From Lentinula raphanica (Eukaryota; Basidiomycota; Agaricomycetes; Agaricales; Omphalotaceae): DNA of 64,000 nucleotides. The notes beneath the pieces are model-generated. The model ran no database searches, was not told the DNA's origin, and worked only from the letters and a program-made list of their open reading frames with translations. Positions 51,251 through 62,650 of this stretch are shown piece after piece. The position numbers and the translations under genes were made by a program. The stretch's first letter is position 1, and every line of letters begins with the position of its first letter. The stretch is taken from assembly GCA_027919835.1 (NCBI GenBank), contig JANVFP010000034.1:62001-126000 (forward strand), read 5' to 3'.

Positions 51251-52570
51251 CCTGAAGACTGAAGATTGTACGCGTTCGAAACAAGGCTTTTATAGGCAGC
51301 AGATCGCTCCAAGAAGGTATTATCACTTGACCAGCCTCAGGCTAGTTCTTGATTCCGGTTCCAGTAAGATGGCTAGGACTGGCTAGTTCTTACCGGCAAA
51401 CAACGTCAGGACTCAGTACCGTTGCTCCACACTCAATGTATAAGGTACATCGACGAGGACTGTATATGCCAATGTGCTCGAACAAAGATGATGGGGATGG
51501 TGCCTAGCATAGACTTCCTTGCCAAGGACTAGACAGCATCAAGTTCATCATCTGCACATCTTTGACATTGTACAAAGCTCGGTGAAAGTTGACCTACCCG
51601 GGAGGTCAGATGAGCGTAGAGACAGCGGCGACATATCCCGTCGAAAGACAAACGCGGAACTTTGGAAATCATCAGAAACATCATAGTAAGAGGAGGGGGT
51701 CAAATCGTTCCCGTTGAATACGGTCGAGGCCTCCAAGAATGAAACCTGGAGGAGTAGAATGGCCGTACTCAAACAGTCTTGACTCTTGAGCCAAGACCAG
51801 AGCACAGCACAGCACAGAGTCAGAGAAACTGAGAACAAACATGTCCAAACGAAATAAGCGCGCTAGCTTAAGCGCCTTCAAATCATTTCAGGCTTAAGTT
51901 AAACGCCGGTTACTTTTAATCTCCTACAAGGCACTCGAACGAACCTCTTCAAGTTCCAGAAAACGGGCATTAACATGAACACCAGGACTCGTTCGCGTGT
52001 TCAGGAATAGCGAAAAATTCTCCCTTCTGTTCTTGCTCGATGCAAGCTCAGATCGTTCTTCTTGCTGATTCTAGAAATTCATTCCTCATAATGACTCCTT
52101 CTGTGTACGCCGCAATTTCTCTTGGATAGTCATGGAGTCAAGGCCAAACTGGATTACACTCTGTATTGTTCGTAACGAACTTTGCGATAGCTCAAACATC
52201 TGTACAGCCCTATGGATCCTTGAGTTCATGGTATTATTGAGCTGCTCAACTGTTTCAAATTGCCTCAGAATCCTCAGCGGGACAACTTGTCGGAGAGATC
52301 TCCCATGCCTTGGATTTCACACCTCAATGTTCCAAGTACGATGTACTGCTTCAGCTTTGACCTCAAGTCGCTTTTGGAAGAGCGGTTTTCACGCTCAGTG
52401 CGTCATCCTTACTTCCCTTCGATCCAAACCTTTCAGGCTGTTCTAAGTACTAACAATGATGCCCAGTGTCCTTAGTCAGTTTTCGTAACCCCAGAAATGC
52501 GGCAAGCTCTATAGGTATATGGTACGGTGTTTTTGAGAAATAAGCTCTATGATAATTAATCATCTGTGGA
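51251..52570. other. Intergenic, no recognisable gene
   Basis: About 1.3 kb upstream of secreted protein copy 2. Short open frames (for example 52132-52446) have no family features or consistent splice partners. Confidence 0.4.
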
Positions 52571-52574
52571 CATG

Positions 52575-53050
52575 TCCATCTTTGGTTTAAACGTGTTTAA
52601 ACAGTGAGATAACTATATACAGGGCCTCCTTACACAGAAATCTCGTCAGCCATTGGTTTAAACAGGGACTTTAAACAGTAACAACTTAAACAAATCAATC
52701 TCTCCTTTAAACATGGTTTGACATGGTGACATGGTTGAACTGCAACTAAACAAGAGTGAATTAAACGAGCATAACTTGAACAGAGGTGTGTTTGAACGTG
52801 AGGAATTAAACCAGAGGAATTAAACCAGAGAAGTTTAAACGAGAGAATTTAAACGAGAGAAGTTTAAACGAGGGATTTAAACGAGAGAAGTTTAAACGAG
52901 GGATTTAAACAAGAGAAGTTTAAACGAGAGGATTTAAACGAGAGAAGTTTAAACGAGAGAAGTTTAAACAAGAGGATTTAAACAAGAGAAGTTTAAACGA
53001 GAGGATTTAAACGAGAGAAGTTTAAACGAGAGAAGTTTAAACAATTGAAG
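52575..53050. repeat. A+T-rich GTTTAAAC repeat field
   Basis: The core TTTAAAC occurs more than twenty times. In 52795-53045 it forms a near-regular array with 13-15 bp units such as gagagaagtttaaac and gagaggatttaaac. To the left (52580-52790) the motif continues at irregular spacing with more changes, as if older. The same motif stands between the two following genes (57238-57275) and at 62578-62588. GTTTAAAC is a perfect palindrome. Confidence 0.85.
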
Positions 53051-53149
53051 ATAGAATATTGATCGCGTTGAGGCGCCAAGTGTTCAAGAATCCAAAGAGT
53101 GTTTGACGATGGAATAAGAGAGGCGAACGAGTGATGGACAAGCGTCCAA

Positions 53150-53440
53150 AGAGTGTTCAAAGATAGAAAGAAACGTCATGTTGAGACAACAAGTGTGCGA
53201 GTGAGTAAGAGCCGTGTTGAGACGGTGAGTGTGCGGCTGAATGAGAGTCGTGTTGAGACGGCAAGTGTGCGGCTGAATGAGAGCCGTGTTGAGACGGCGA
53301 GAGCGAGTGTGCGGCTGAATGAGAGCCGTGTTGAGACGGCGAGAGCGAGTGTGCGGCTGAATGAGAGCCGTGTTGAGACGGCAAGTGTGCGAGTGAATAG
53401 AAGCTGTATTGAGATGATGAGTGTGCGAGTGTTCCAAGCA
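53150..53440. repeat. 36/42-bp tandem array beyond the Gln-rich gene
   Basis: About seven units of the type gtgcggctgaatgagagc, cgtgttgagacggc, with unit lengths of 36 and, where gagagc is inserted, 42 bp. Unit lengths divisible by three leave open frames on both strands. The array starts some 50 bp past the last sense codon of the minus-strand gene ending at 53496. Confidence 0.85.
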
Positions 53441-53495
53441 ATCGAGTGCGGAGTTTATGCTTGAAATTTGTGTTAGAGCAGTTGACAGAAAAGAA

Positions 53496-56400
53496 TCAGA
53501 AGCACTTACTGGTTTGAGCCAGCGTTGCAGCGAAAGTTGCTTTCGGAACATTTTCGAGGAAACAACCATTCCTATCTACTACATATGGATCCCCATCTGC
53601 TGTCGTTTGGACGTATCCATAAATTTTATCATTTTCATCCACCATGACCGTGGTTCCGTCGGGCTGAGGGACTAGATAACCATAGTGTTGTTTTTTTACT
53701 TTCGGCTTTTTGGCATTGTCTTGTTGATGGACGGGGTCAGGATTCGTTCGTTTTCCAGGCCTTACGCGGGAGCTCTTACGCACTACTGGATTTACCGCGG
53801 GAGTGTTCCTCTTACCCCTGCGACCACTGCGGCTGTGCGTCTCCTGCACAGGAGCCGGAGCGCATGCTGAAGGATCAGATAGGCGTGATGGAGATGAATG
53901 ATCCTCCATTTCGGAGGAGCGAGCCTGATCGAGAGAACCCGATGAGAAAATATTAGACTGACTATCACAGTGTCTGCCCGGCTGCGAGGACTGCGACAAT
54001 GGCATGAGCTGTGACGGCTGAGGAGACTGTAACGATGGCATTGACTGCGAACTGAAAATAGGCGGCGCGTTCTTCATAAGCTGTGATGTATTCATAGGCT
54101 GCATAGGTTGTGAGGGCTGAGGAGACAGAGAAGACCGCATAAGCTGTGAGGGTTGTGGCGACTGCGATGACTGTGAAAATTGCTGCAAAGATTGCGAGGA
54201 TGGCACAACCTGTGACGGCTGAGGAGACAGCGAGGATGGCATAAACTGGGAACTTGGAATAGGCTGCGCGTTCTTCGTAAGCTGTGATGTATGCATAGGC
54301 TGCATAGGTTGCGAAGGCGGAAGAGCCTGCGGATGTTGAATAGGCTGCATAGGTTGCGAGTGCTGAATAGCCTGCGAGTGCTGAATAGCCTGCGAGTGCT
54401 GAATAGCCTGCGGATGCTGAATAGGCTGCACAGATTGCGAGCGCTGAATAGGCTGCGAATGTTGAATAGGCTGCATAGATTGCGAGCGCTGAATATGCTG
54501 CGAATGTTGAATAGGCTGCATAGGTTGCAAGGTCGGAATAGCTTGCGAATGCTGGATAGGCTGAGAGGACAGAAAAGACTGCATAACCGGTGGAGGCTGT
54601 GAGGACTGCGACGGTTGTGACAATTGCACATTGGCTTCCCAGGCTATTGGCATGGAGTTTGTGGAACGATTGGTGTTCGAATCATCAGAAACGCTCCGAA
54701 TGTTGATGTTAGGACCTGCTGGGAAGACTGACTGATCATTCCAGTCTATTGACAAGCGGTTGGAGGGAGGATTGGCATCAGAACCAAGCGAGTGAAAGTC
54801 GAAGGGAGCATTCCATGCATTTGGGTCTGAGGGAATATTGGCATCGGGAACGATTGACGGAAAGTCAGAGTGAACCTCCCAGGACAGCGGCGGGTGTTCA
54901 GAGGGGACGTCAGTTTCGGGAACAGATGGCGGTAAGCCACAGCCAGTTCCCCATGCCATTGGGTTAGAGGGCAAGTTGGGGTTTGATGCATTTTGCGGAA
55001 CATCGACGTTCGAGTTGTTGGCATTCGTAATGAGTGTCGTCAAGTCGGAGCGAAGCTCCCAAGTATTCGGATTAGATGGAGGGTTGGCATTGAAGTCTTC
55101 GATACCTGACATCTGGTTTATACTCAGTCAGCATTCAGTGAACTAGTAGAAGTAATTGATTCACGCACGACTATTTCTTGACCTGTGTTTCGAACGAGCT
55201 CTTCTTCTCGTGACCGTGATGCTGTACGCCTCTCGATATCCTCCTTTGATCGAAACGTGAATGGCGCCGAGCAAGAGTGTGCACATATCTGTAGAAGGTA
55301 CGTGGCCAGTACCCAAATGTCTGTTGCCTCAGTAGATTCTATCACGCTGAAAGGGGCAGGGAAAGTATATTTCCCTGTGTCATAGAAGTCGTCTGGGTGA
55401 GATTGGATTTCCGAGAACGGTATAGATGGCCGGACTTGATCTTTGGGCCAAGAGAACTCTGCGCCAATGTTAGTGATTGTACGTAGAGGAGTCTATGTTA
55501 CAAAGCATACCCCACAACTTGGTCAAAAATTCCTTCATCAAATTGGCCAGGTCAAATGGCGTGCATTTCGTTAAGTCAATTGCAGCAAGGACAGGGACTC
55601 CGTTGTTGTACATGATGTATGGATTGTCAGGGATGGTGGGGCGCTCTGGTTCGATGATATTATCTATGGAAGTCAATGAGCACAATGAGCACACATGTTA
55701 GAATGCTAACGAACGCGGTATGTGGGTCTGGCAGTAATCGCTCCACCACTTCACGAGAGTCTCCATATCATCCTTCTCTTTGTCACCTTGCAGGAACGGA
55801 GGAGGGGGTATACCGTCTGCCGGATCGATGTGATGTGCATTGAGGCTGCATAACGAAAAGCTTGTCACTCAAACTGTTTCCATTCCATAGAATGGTACCT
55901 ACATAGAGAACTCGACCTGATTTTCTTTGTTGCGGAAACCCGACAACAATACCATCTCCACTGGACCAAGTGCTCCAGATTGGCAGATTGTCGACAAGGC
56001 GGTCTTCATTGCAGCGTTGAACTTTTGCTGGTTACTACAAGGAATCAGAGATAGATGCTTCGAAGGACAGGATCATACGTACGTGAATCTATCATTGTTT
56101 ACCATCTTTTGATAGTGCTCCTGGTCAGCTTTTTGCCATAGGTCCGATAAAGCCTTCTGAAAATATGCACCGCCGTTGTCATTCCTGCGCGGATCGACTT
56201 CCTCGGCAGCCACTCCAAGCGCCTCGCGGTTCTGAGCAGCCTCAGCTCGCAGCCTAAAGGACTCCTCCCGTATCTCTTCAAGGTGCTTTTCGCGAAAGAT
56301 TTCTTTGGCTGGTGCCGGTGTCTTGAATGAAATCAGTGCGTCGGCAGCCTTCGAGGCCTCCATGGCACTCATGGTTGGTGTTTCCGTTTTGTTTGCAATC

Positions 56401-57017
56401 GCTTCCTGGTTTGTCGAAGATTTCATCTCGTGAATGAAGTAGATAACAAACGAGACTATTGCAGACCTACCTGCACCATAGCGGCTTTATTCCTCTTGAT
56501 GAAGGTATTATTGCGATAGTTCTTGAACATCTCCTTTATTATCTATGCTGGAACATGAGCAGAAAACCATTAATGAACAATGACAGTTACATACTCTATC
56601 GACGTGGTTGGTAGTGTCATTAACGAGACCAAAAGCTGGCGATGCCTTGATTTCTTTCACCGTGTCGTTAATCCAGGTTGCTAGAGGTTCCGGGTCTCGC
56701 GCGCGAGAGCCATGAGCAGCTGGTTTCCCCAGGTGAAGCTTGTGTTTCAAAAGTTGCTCCTCCAGCTGTGGGAATCTGGCACGTATCTCATTTTGTTGAG
56801 CTTGCGAGAAAGACGAAATACGACCAGGTTTCCGGTCTATCGTGCTATCAGCTTCAAGAATAGAAGTATCTGTTGTTAGTAGTTTGTCTTTCTAGTTGAG
56901 AAAGAAAGACGTACTCGAGAGGGTCTGTGCATTAGTGCTCATACTGCCCGCTGGGCCTCCACCTTGATCAACTTGATTACTGAGTGATCTATCTGGGAAG
57001 CGCGGCGGCGTTGACAT
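53496..57017 (-). CDS. Uncharacterised Gln/Ser/Pro-rich protein with a conserved N-terminal half
   Basis: Minus-strand exons 57017-56915, 56869-56595, 56533-56471, 56426-56083, 56034-55903, 55845-55715, 55663-55511, 55458-55169 and 55112-53496 keep the frame and give 1035 residues. I do not recognise the family. The first 500 residues look globular and helical (QLEEQLLKHKLHLGK, FFRNKENQ-like GFRNKENQVEF, GIPPPPFLQGDKEKDDME, LTKLWEFSWPKDQ). Residues about 670-855 are an array of short S-Q-P-M-Q-P-I-Q-H units. A basic Arg/Lys patch (SGRRGKRN, PGKRTNP) and a C-terminal piece (YGYLVPQPDGTTVMVDEND) follow. Basic patches plus Gln-rich tract suggest a nuclear protein, which is inference. A strong splice donor (GTAAGT) overlaps the last codons, so the gene may continue into the tandem array. 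Neighbour, same strand: the Spt5-like gene, 290 bp upstream. Confidence 0.7.
54040..54600 (-). repeat. Coding tandem repeats (SQPMQPIQH type) in the Gln-rich gene
   Basis: Units of 15-30 bp on the plus strand of the type ggctgcataggttgcgagtgctgaata encode Ser-Gln, Met-Gln-Pro and Ile-Gln-His triplets on the minus strand. Several neighbouring units are identical, which points to recent slippage or unequal exchange. Confidence 0.8.
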
Positions 57018-57310
57018 TGCAATCTGGTGAGCTGAAAGACGTGAAGAAAGCGCTAAGTCGGTTTTCGCGTCAAATGCTGGTGGCCTAATCAAATTTTGAG
57101 ACTGACCGTGAATTACCCAAATTGCGCGGCCTAGGCTGCTGTTGTCCGTAGTTTAATGTCATTGCGGACATCCTCAAACCGGACTGATATAGATCAACGT
57201 TGTAGAAAATTAGTATGGTTCACTTCGATTTCAGGAATTGTTTAAACAGAACTTGAATTAGTCTGTTTAAACTACGCGATACATGGTATACAATTGGATC
57301 TACCTATGTA
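57018..57310. other. Short spacer with GTTTAAAC motifs between the Gln-rich and Spt5-like genes
   Basis: About 290 bp between two genes on the same strand. It holds two TTTAAAC motifs at about 57240-57275 within an A+T-rich stretch, resembling the field at 52575-53050. Confidence 0.5.
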
Positions 57311-60300
57311 CTAAAGACGTATCTCGGGAGATGAAAAACGAAACTCATCGCGTGCAGCCGCCATTACATGAGCACTACGTTGTCGAACATCCCTGGATTC
57401 TTGCACTTTTTCTAAGTCATCAGGGTGGTTCTCTAGTCTTTCCGATGTCAAAATCTCTCCTGTTTCAGGAAGAAATTCAACCACTCCCAACACAAACCAC
57501 AGAGTATCCTCCGACTTGGTGCCCTTGTAGAAGTGGTGTATGCGTCGGACCAGTTTACCGATATGTTCTTCCGGCCCTTTTACGATAACCATCAGCGATT
57601 TCTCCGTTTTAGGCTTTGGGCGGTCTTGCAATCTGGAGACATCAGGAGTCCAGACAACCACAGGTTCTCCACCCTTGGACCGTTCCTCAATCACCATGAA
57701 ACCACCCCCTTGCCTAGGCATCACCTTAACATAATGAGTGCCTTTCCTGCCTTTGAGAGCCACTTGCATTGCGATGCCAACCAACTTGGAGTGAAAAATC
57801 CAAAGATTCTCGTTCAGATTAGGAGCTGCCACATCACTACCACCCTGCGCGATGCTACGGAAATAGTCGGCTGGTGGGCGGAAGATGGATTTACTTCGTT
57901 GGTCGTGGAAATCCCATTGAGGATGCCAGAGGCCTGTGAACGTCAATGTACGTGCAAGTTCATCAGGTTCCGGTGTTCCGGTGCGGGCTTTGACAGTCTG
58001 CAGATATTGGGAAGAGGTCGACTCCGGTTTCGAAGGGATATAGGAAGAAGACGGCATAAAGAAAGATTGTCGCTCAGTCGGCCTGATAGCGTGAGCTAAG
58101 AAACGTTCTTGGCTACAATTGATCAGCGCTCAGCGACCATACATTGAAGCAATTGTTGTGTCTTATCTTACCTAGTTTCGCGTACATGGTCGTAGTCGAT
58201 GTGATGACGAGGATTGGTTACAGTTGGGGTGACCACGTTGAGCTCAACCAGAAGTTTGACACCACTAGCTCCACGAGATACCTGGTCCGGACTGAGTTTG
58301 TACACATCGACATCACGTACGATACCACGATAGCCTTTCCAAGGCCCAGAGACGATGTTTACTCTTGCGCCGATCCATGGTTTCTTGCCGGTTTTCATTG
58401 CCTCCAAGTCTCGATTGGGTAGAAAATGGCTGAGATATCCCGGAATCGGTGCAAATGCCTGGAGGGATTTCTGCGAACTTGTAATCACGATTAGTTATGT
58501 AGATTTTGTGCATGTATAGCACATACCTATATTCGACTATCTCCGTATAGTCAACCTCGCACGAGTGATGAATTGCAGGGATGAAGAGGGAAACTTGCAA
58601 TGACCCATGTCCGTCGGGCCAAACATTCTTGACGACAGCTTTCATGCCTTGGAAAAGACCACCTAGTATCCGCACTTGAACATTTTCCCAAGGAAAGTGG
58701 TGAACCAGGCGTGAGGAATCCGTCAAAGTAACGGTGTTGACATCGACCCAATTACTCTGAAAACAGGATATTAAATATGTTTGTACTCGAATTGTTGTCA
58801 GAACACTCACAATGGTCTTGCTGTATTCTGGTATAAGACCAACCAGTCGAGCCGTCACAGAACCCACCAGACCTGTGAGGTCTTTGTGGGTTCCATGCAA
58901 AACTCGAATGTAGTCTCCAGGGTGAATGACCTTGCGCAGCTGAAGCATTGGGATGTGATGCAACCCCTCTTCGGACTCCACTTCACAACCTCTTTCCGTG
59001 ACAACTCTTATTCTGCCAGTGATCCCTCCGAACTCATTAGATGAGACTTTCTCGCCGGGAAAGAATTGCCAGGTGTCTGGCTGAAGCAAAGGTGCTTGTG
59101 CGAAAACAGGATGCTTGCTTTTGACAAAAAGATCCATGAGTTCATGGGGAATTGCAGTAGCAGGAGTTAACGACGTTGGGGTGTAATATCGTAGTGTAAG
59201 GCCATGTGAAAAGTAGCCTAGAATTCGGTGTCTGTAGTCGTGTTCAGTCCTGGCTTCGTCCGAGGGTACACGCGAGACCAGTTCTGCAGATCGCGCACCA
59301 CATTTTTGGAGAGTAAATAACACTGGTCGCGGCCTGCTTGGATATCGCTTTCGCTTTCGCTTGTGGGTTTGCTCGAACTCGTCTTTGTCGGCATCAAAGT
59401 TCATTACCAGACGCGGAACCAGGAGAATTCCTACGTTGTGCTTCCCTGTTCCCAACGTTTCGACATAACCCATCACTAGACCGACATCACCCTTATAAAG
59501 ACCATGCCCAACTGTAACCCAGTCCCCAGTGGAATAGAAACGATGGGAGAGGGATGAGCTTTTCGGACTGAGACTAGAGCTGTAGTCGCATTCCGGCACA
59601 ACGCATAAGGTATTCAGACGAACATCTACAAGTCCGCTGAGCGTGTCTAGTAGTGATTTCCCGTGGATGGGATTGCGTGAAAAACAAGCCTCGAGATATA
59701 CCGCACCAATGATATCGTGATTGTAGAACGCGGCGCGAAGCTCGTTGCGAAGATCTTTTTCACTGAGAAGATAGTGAATCACGTCTACTTCAGTGTTCGG
59801 CTGTGAACGAAGGTGAGATTCTTCGATGACGTTGTGCAAACGGTGTACACATACCAGACATTTCACTCTATATAGCTTCCAATCGTCTATCTGGACAGAT
59901 CGACGTAGTTTTTGGCTAATCCAATCCTCCGCGTTGTTCAACCGTATCTTGTCCAGTTGGGTGAGAATTGTAGGAGGCTCAGAGGAAGGTGAAGAATGAC
60001 GGAGCTCGCGAAGAAGGTAAGTTTCTTCTAGATGTTCTAAAAACGCTGAACGGGGAGTGGTTTGAGCGACGACGTTTGGGCCGGGCGAGTGGCTGCTGAC
60101 AGTTTCCTGATCATCAATAAAATCATCTGTTCAAACTTGATCAACGAGGGAACAATGGTATAATGAAGTAACTTACCTTCCTCAGCTTCGCTTTCATATT
60201 CCTCGTTATCGCTGTCTACCTGCGCTTCAAGATCGAAGAACCGTGCAATGTCGGTGTTGGCATCTACGGGTCCTGCGCTTCGTTTGCCAACAACGATCTG

Positions 60301-60828
60301 AGGTATAACTGTGTCAGGAGTGCGCAGAGTGTCAGACCTATCGACAGAGTCCGGAACATTTGAAGAGGTGATAACGTCGGCAGTGTTGGCAACGATAGGT
60401 GGTTCGAGATCATTGGATGAATTGGGAACGTTCGGTGGATCACGAACAATGGGTGGTTCGGAAACGTTCAGTGGATCGGGAATGTTGGGTGGATCGGGAC
60501 CGTTGGGAGGATCATAAACGTTGGGAGGATTGGGAACATGAGAAGCCTCGGAAGCATGATGAGGACTCCATTCTGCAGTTTGGTTCTCAGGAGCAGGTAA
60601 CGGAGCCATACTAGAGGGAGGTGCATGTTGAGGATTAGAAGGTACTCCATCCGGCGTTGTGGCGATTGTTTCGGATTCGTTTTCGAGGACTGCACTGCCT
60701 ATCGGATAAGCGCCGACGCTCGTCGTAGCTGGAGTGTGCGATTCAGACATATCCCCAGTGCTTTCGATGTCCATCGGATTGGCCGCGACACTGGTTGCGA
60801 AGCCCTGAGTGTGCATCTCAATGTCCAT
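57311..60828 (-). CDS. Spt5-like protein with NGN-like region and several KOW motifs
   Basis: Minus-strand exons 60828-60177, 60126-59855, 59800-58811, 58756-58527, 58477-58172 and 58112-57311 give 1083 residues. After a Pro/Asn-rich repeat (PPN triplets, residues about 100-150) comes an acidic stretch of Spt5 type (RFFDLEAQVDSDNEE, then DDFIDDQE across an intron). An NGN-like region follows (WKLYRVKCL, GAVYLEACFS). At least four KOW/SH3-like motifs are visible: GDWVTVGHGLYKGDVGLVMG, GDYIRVLHGTHKDLTGLVG, ENVQVRILGGLFQGMKAVV and GARVNIVSGPWKGYRGIV. The last 260 residues are conserved-looking but unassigned. True Spt5 is the DSIF elongation factor on RNA polymerase II. This protein is too divergent in NGN and C-terminus to be the housekeeping copy; related proteins seem expanded in Agaricomycetes. 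Function unknown; RNA or polymerase contact is inferred. Confidence 0.8.
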
Positions 60829-61052
60829 AACTTCAAATCACTACGACGATGGTTACCTACCAAAGAATGATGATCAGTTCTTCGCTGAGCTCAAACTTGG
60901 GCTCATCGTCATCTCTTTCAGTCGTTCTTCCTCAACGACATTGTTGGCTTTATTGTTCGAAGCACATTCTCAATGGTTGATGATTATGAAGTCCTCTCAC
61001 CTGAAGAAATTGAGGCCTCTACAAAGTGAACTATCGAGACTACAGTAAGTTG
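60829..61052. other. Intergenic upstream of the hairpin, with a broken coiled-coil-like reading
   Basis: Open pieces at 60972-61044 read MVDDYEVLSPEEIEA in one frame and LQSELSRLQ in the next, separated by what looks like a one-base shift. Together they resemble one coiled-coil start. A GTAAGT donor stands at 61045. This suggests a decayed or mis-sequenced exon. Confidence 0.35.
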
Positions 61053-61269
61053 ATGATGGTATCGAGAAGAGATAGAAGCTTGTTCTCACGGTTGTGAGCG
61101 GTAATCTGAACGCACGGGTCTCAGCAAAAACGACTGTAAAAGGAAAGAGACTGCTTTGTCAGAAGTCTAGAGCACTTTCCTTTTACAGTCGTTTTTGCTG
61201 AGACCCGTGCGTTCAGGTTACCGCTCACAACCGTGAGAACAAGCTTCTATCTCTTCTCGATACCATCAT
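61053..61269. repeat. 95-bp near-perfect inverted repeat with 27-nt loop
   Basis: Left arm 61053-61147 and right arm 61175-61269 are reverse complements over 95 bp with a single difference (near 61105; T opposite G, a wobble pair in RNA). The loop 61148-61174 contains its own agact/agtct pair. A transcript through it would fold into a long hairpin suitable for Dicer. The right arm reads as coding sequence (RENKLLSLLDTIMTAAG) and the left arm is its inverted copy lying where an intron would be. Confidence 0.9.
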
Positions 61270-61680
61270 GACTGCTGCAGGCAGCAGCGCCGCAGGATTT
61301 TTCATGACTTCCAGGTAAGTGAATTGTCATATTTCTAATGTGTCTGCTTATCGTTTGTGGTTAGCGTGAAATTCGGCTTTCCATACATCCCGTTCAACTC
61401 TTTCCACCATCCGTCGTATTCTACCTCACCTCACCATTCATCTCGACTCGCGCTAGGGTTACTGCTGCAGATTTATGACGCTGCTCGCCACGGTCTCTAC
61501 ACCACCCACACGACACTGGAAATCTGTCAGATATCGGAATCGTCGCCAACCAACAGTACGTTCCTGTATCCAGCTTCGTTGATACAGCTGAGCTCAATAT
61601 TTTCAAAGGTCCTCGCCACACTTGCGAAGGCTCTCGGTGCTGACCTGGCTGTTTCTGACGCTACTCGCCACGCTTTCTAA
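61268..61680 (+). CDS. Possible small protein starting at the edge of the hairpin
   Basis: Exons 61268-61314 and 61365-61680, joined by a good GTAAGT...TTAG intron, give 120 residues from MTAAGSSAAGFFMTS to VSDATRHAF. I recognise no family. The upstream continuation (RENKLLSLLDTI) lies in the right arm of the inverted repeat, so this may be the 3' part of a larger, damaged gene. The pair of sequences around gacgctgctcgccacg (61480) and gacgctactcgccacg (61653) indicates a small internal duplication. Confidence 0.3.
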
Positions 61681-62650
61681 CTACCCGACACGACGCTTTG
61701 AACGATAGCTCTACTTCTTTTGGATGGTTCAACGGTATATGTGGTTCGGATATTTCTGTATCAGGTACGTAGCCATAGACCTCACGCATTCCAGAACTTC
61801 GTTCAAGCTTAGAACAGATCAGAGTCTCGTCGACGAGGCAGCTTGCTTCTCCTTTCCTGCACCCGTTCCTCCCATGTGCATAGCGTAGACCACACGCCTA
61901 CACGCACTTTATTGAAGCTTCTAACAGTCCAAATTACTCTCGTCGATAACGCCGCATCCTCCTCCTCCTACTTTCTAATCAATCAATTTTCACAAGGTCT
62001 GGTAGTGAGGCTCAGTCTCGGGGTACGTATGCTGAACACTAAGATACATGGACTACATTAACATCACTGCTGCTGAGCAGAACACAGCCAAAGTTCCGGT
62101 TCTCAAACTGGTCGTCGACAGGACCCGATGAACTTCATATTCACCATTGGGACCTCACTGTGTTTACTTGCGACACCTTATTTCGTTTAGTCGTTTAACT
62201 GTAGTATTCTCTGTTTTGAATAGTTGTACTCGCACGCTGTAGTATCTGTGTCAATATATGATCTGAACTCGTTCTATAAATCAGAGTGTGTCATCAAGTT
62301 GGCTGCCCAGATAAGACACGGTGTGGCTGCTGCAAGGTCGCTGCCGGTTAAGTTGAGAACGATAAAGCGTAGAGCGTCCGAAATGACGTTAAACTATTTG
62401 ACCAAGGTCGCGCTCCAACAAAAGCGTTGGATAGCAAAACTTTCACAAACGAACCAACCGATGACCGACCTTTGTGGAATCCGAACGTCCCTTACAGGGC
62501 CCTGTGTGGATCTTGAAAAAGCAAGATCGCATACTCCTTTGACTATTCCGCCTCAAGATTAAACAGTATGTTTTTTGGTTTAAACAAGCGTACGGCTCAC
62601 TTATAATCTCTCACTTCACAGGGTTTGGCTTCAGAGCTTCTCTCCATAAC
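61681..62650. other. Intergenic, one open frame of unknown status
   Basis: About 970 bp. The frame 62224-62562 (112 codons) is Lys/Arg rich (KLRTIKRRASEM) and shows no family. A TTTAAAC motif sits at about 62580, 70 bp before the next gene start. Confidence 0.35.

Noticed and set aside
52795..53045. CRISPR-like appearance of the regular GTTTAAAC array
   Set aside because: Units are 13-15 bp without unique spacers, the DNA is fungal nuclear, and no cas genes are present.
53084..53569. Separate repeat-rich proteins on both strands over the 36/42-bp array
   Set aside because: Open frames in several registers are forced by unit lengths divisible by three; no start context or conserved domain supports them, though an alternative end of the Gln-rich gene is kept as a finding.
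57018..57175. Longer N-terminus for the Gln-rich protein through LIRPPAFDAK
   Set aside because: Linking it to the upstream ATG (MSAMTLNYG) would need a 22-nt intron; the ATG at 57017 is a simpler start, although an undetected upstream exon is not excluded.
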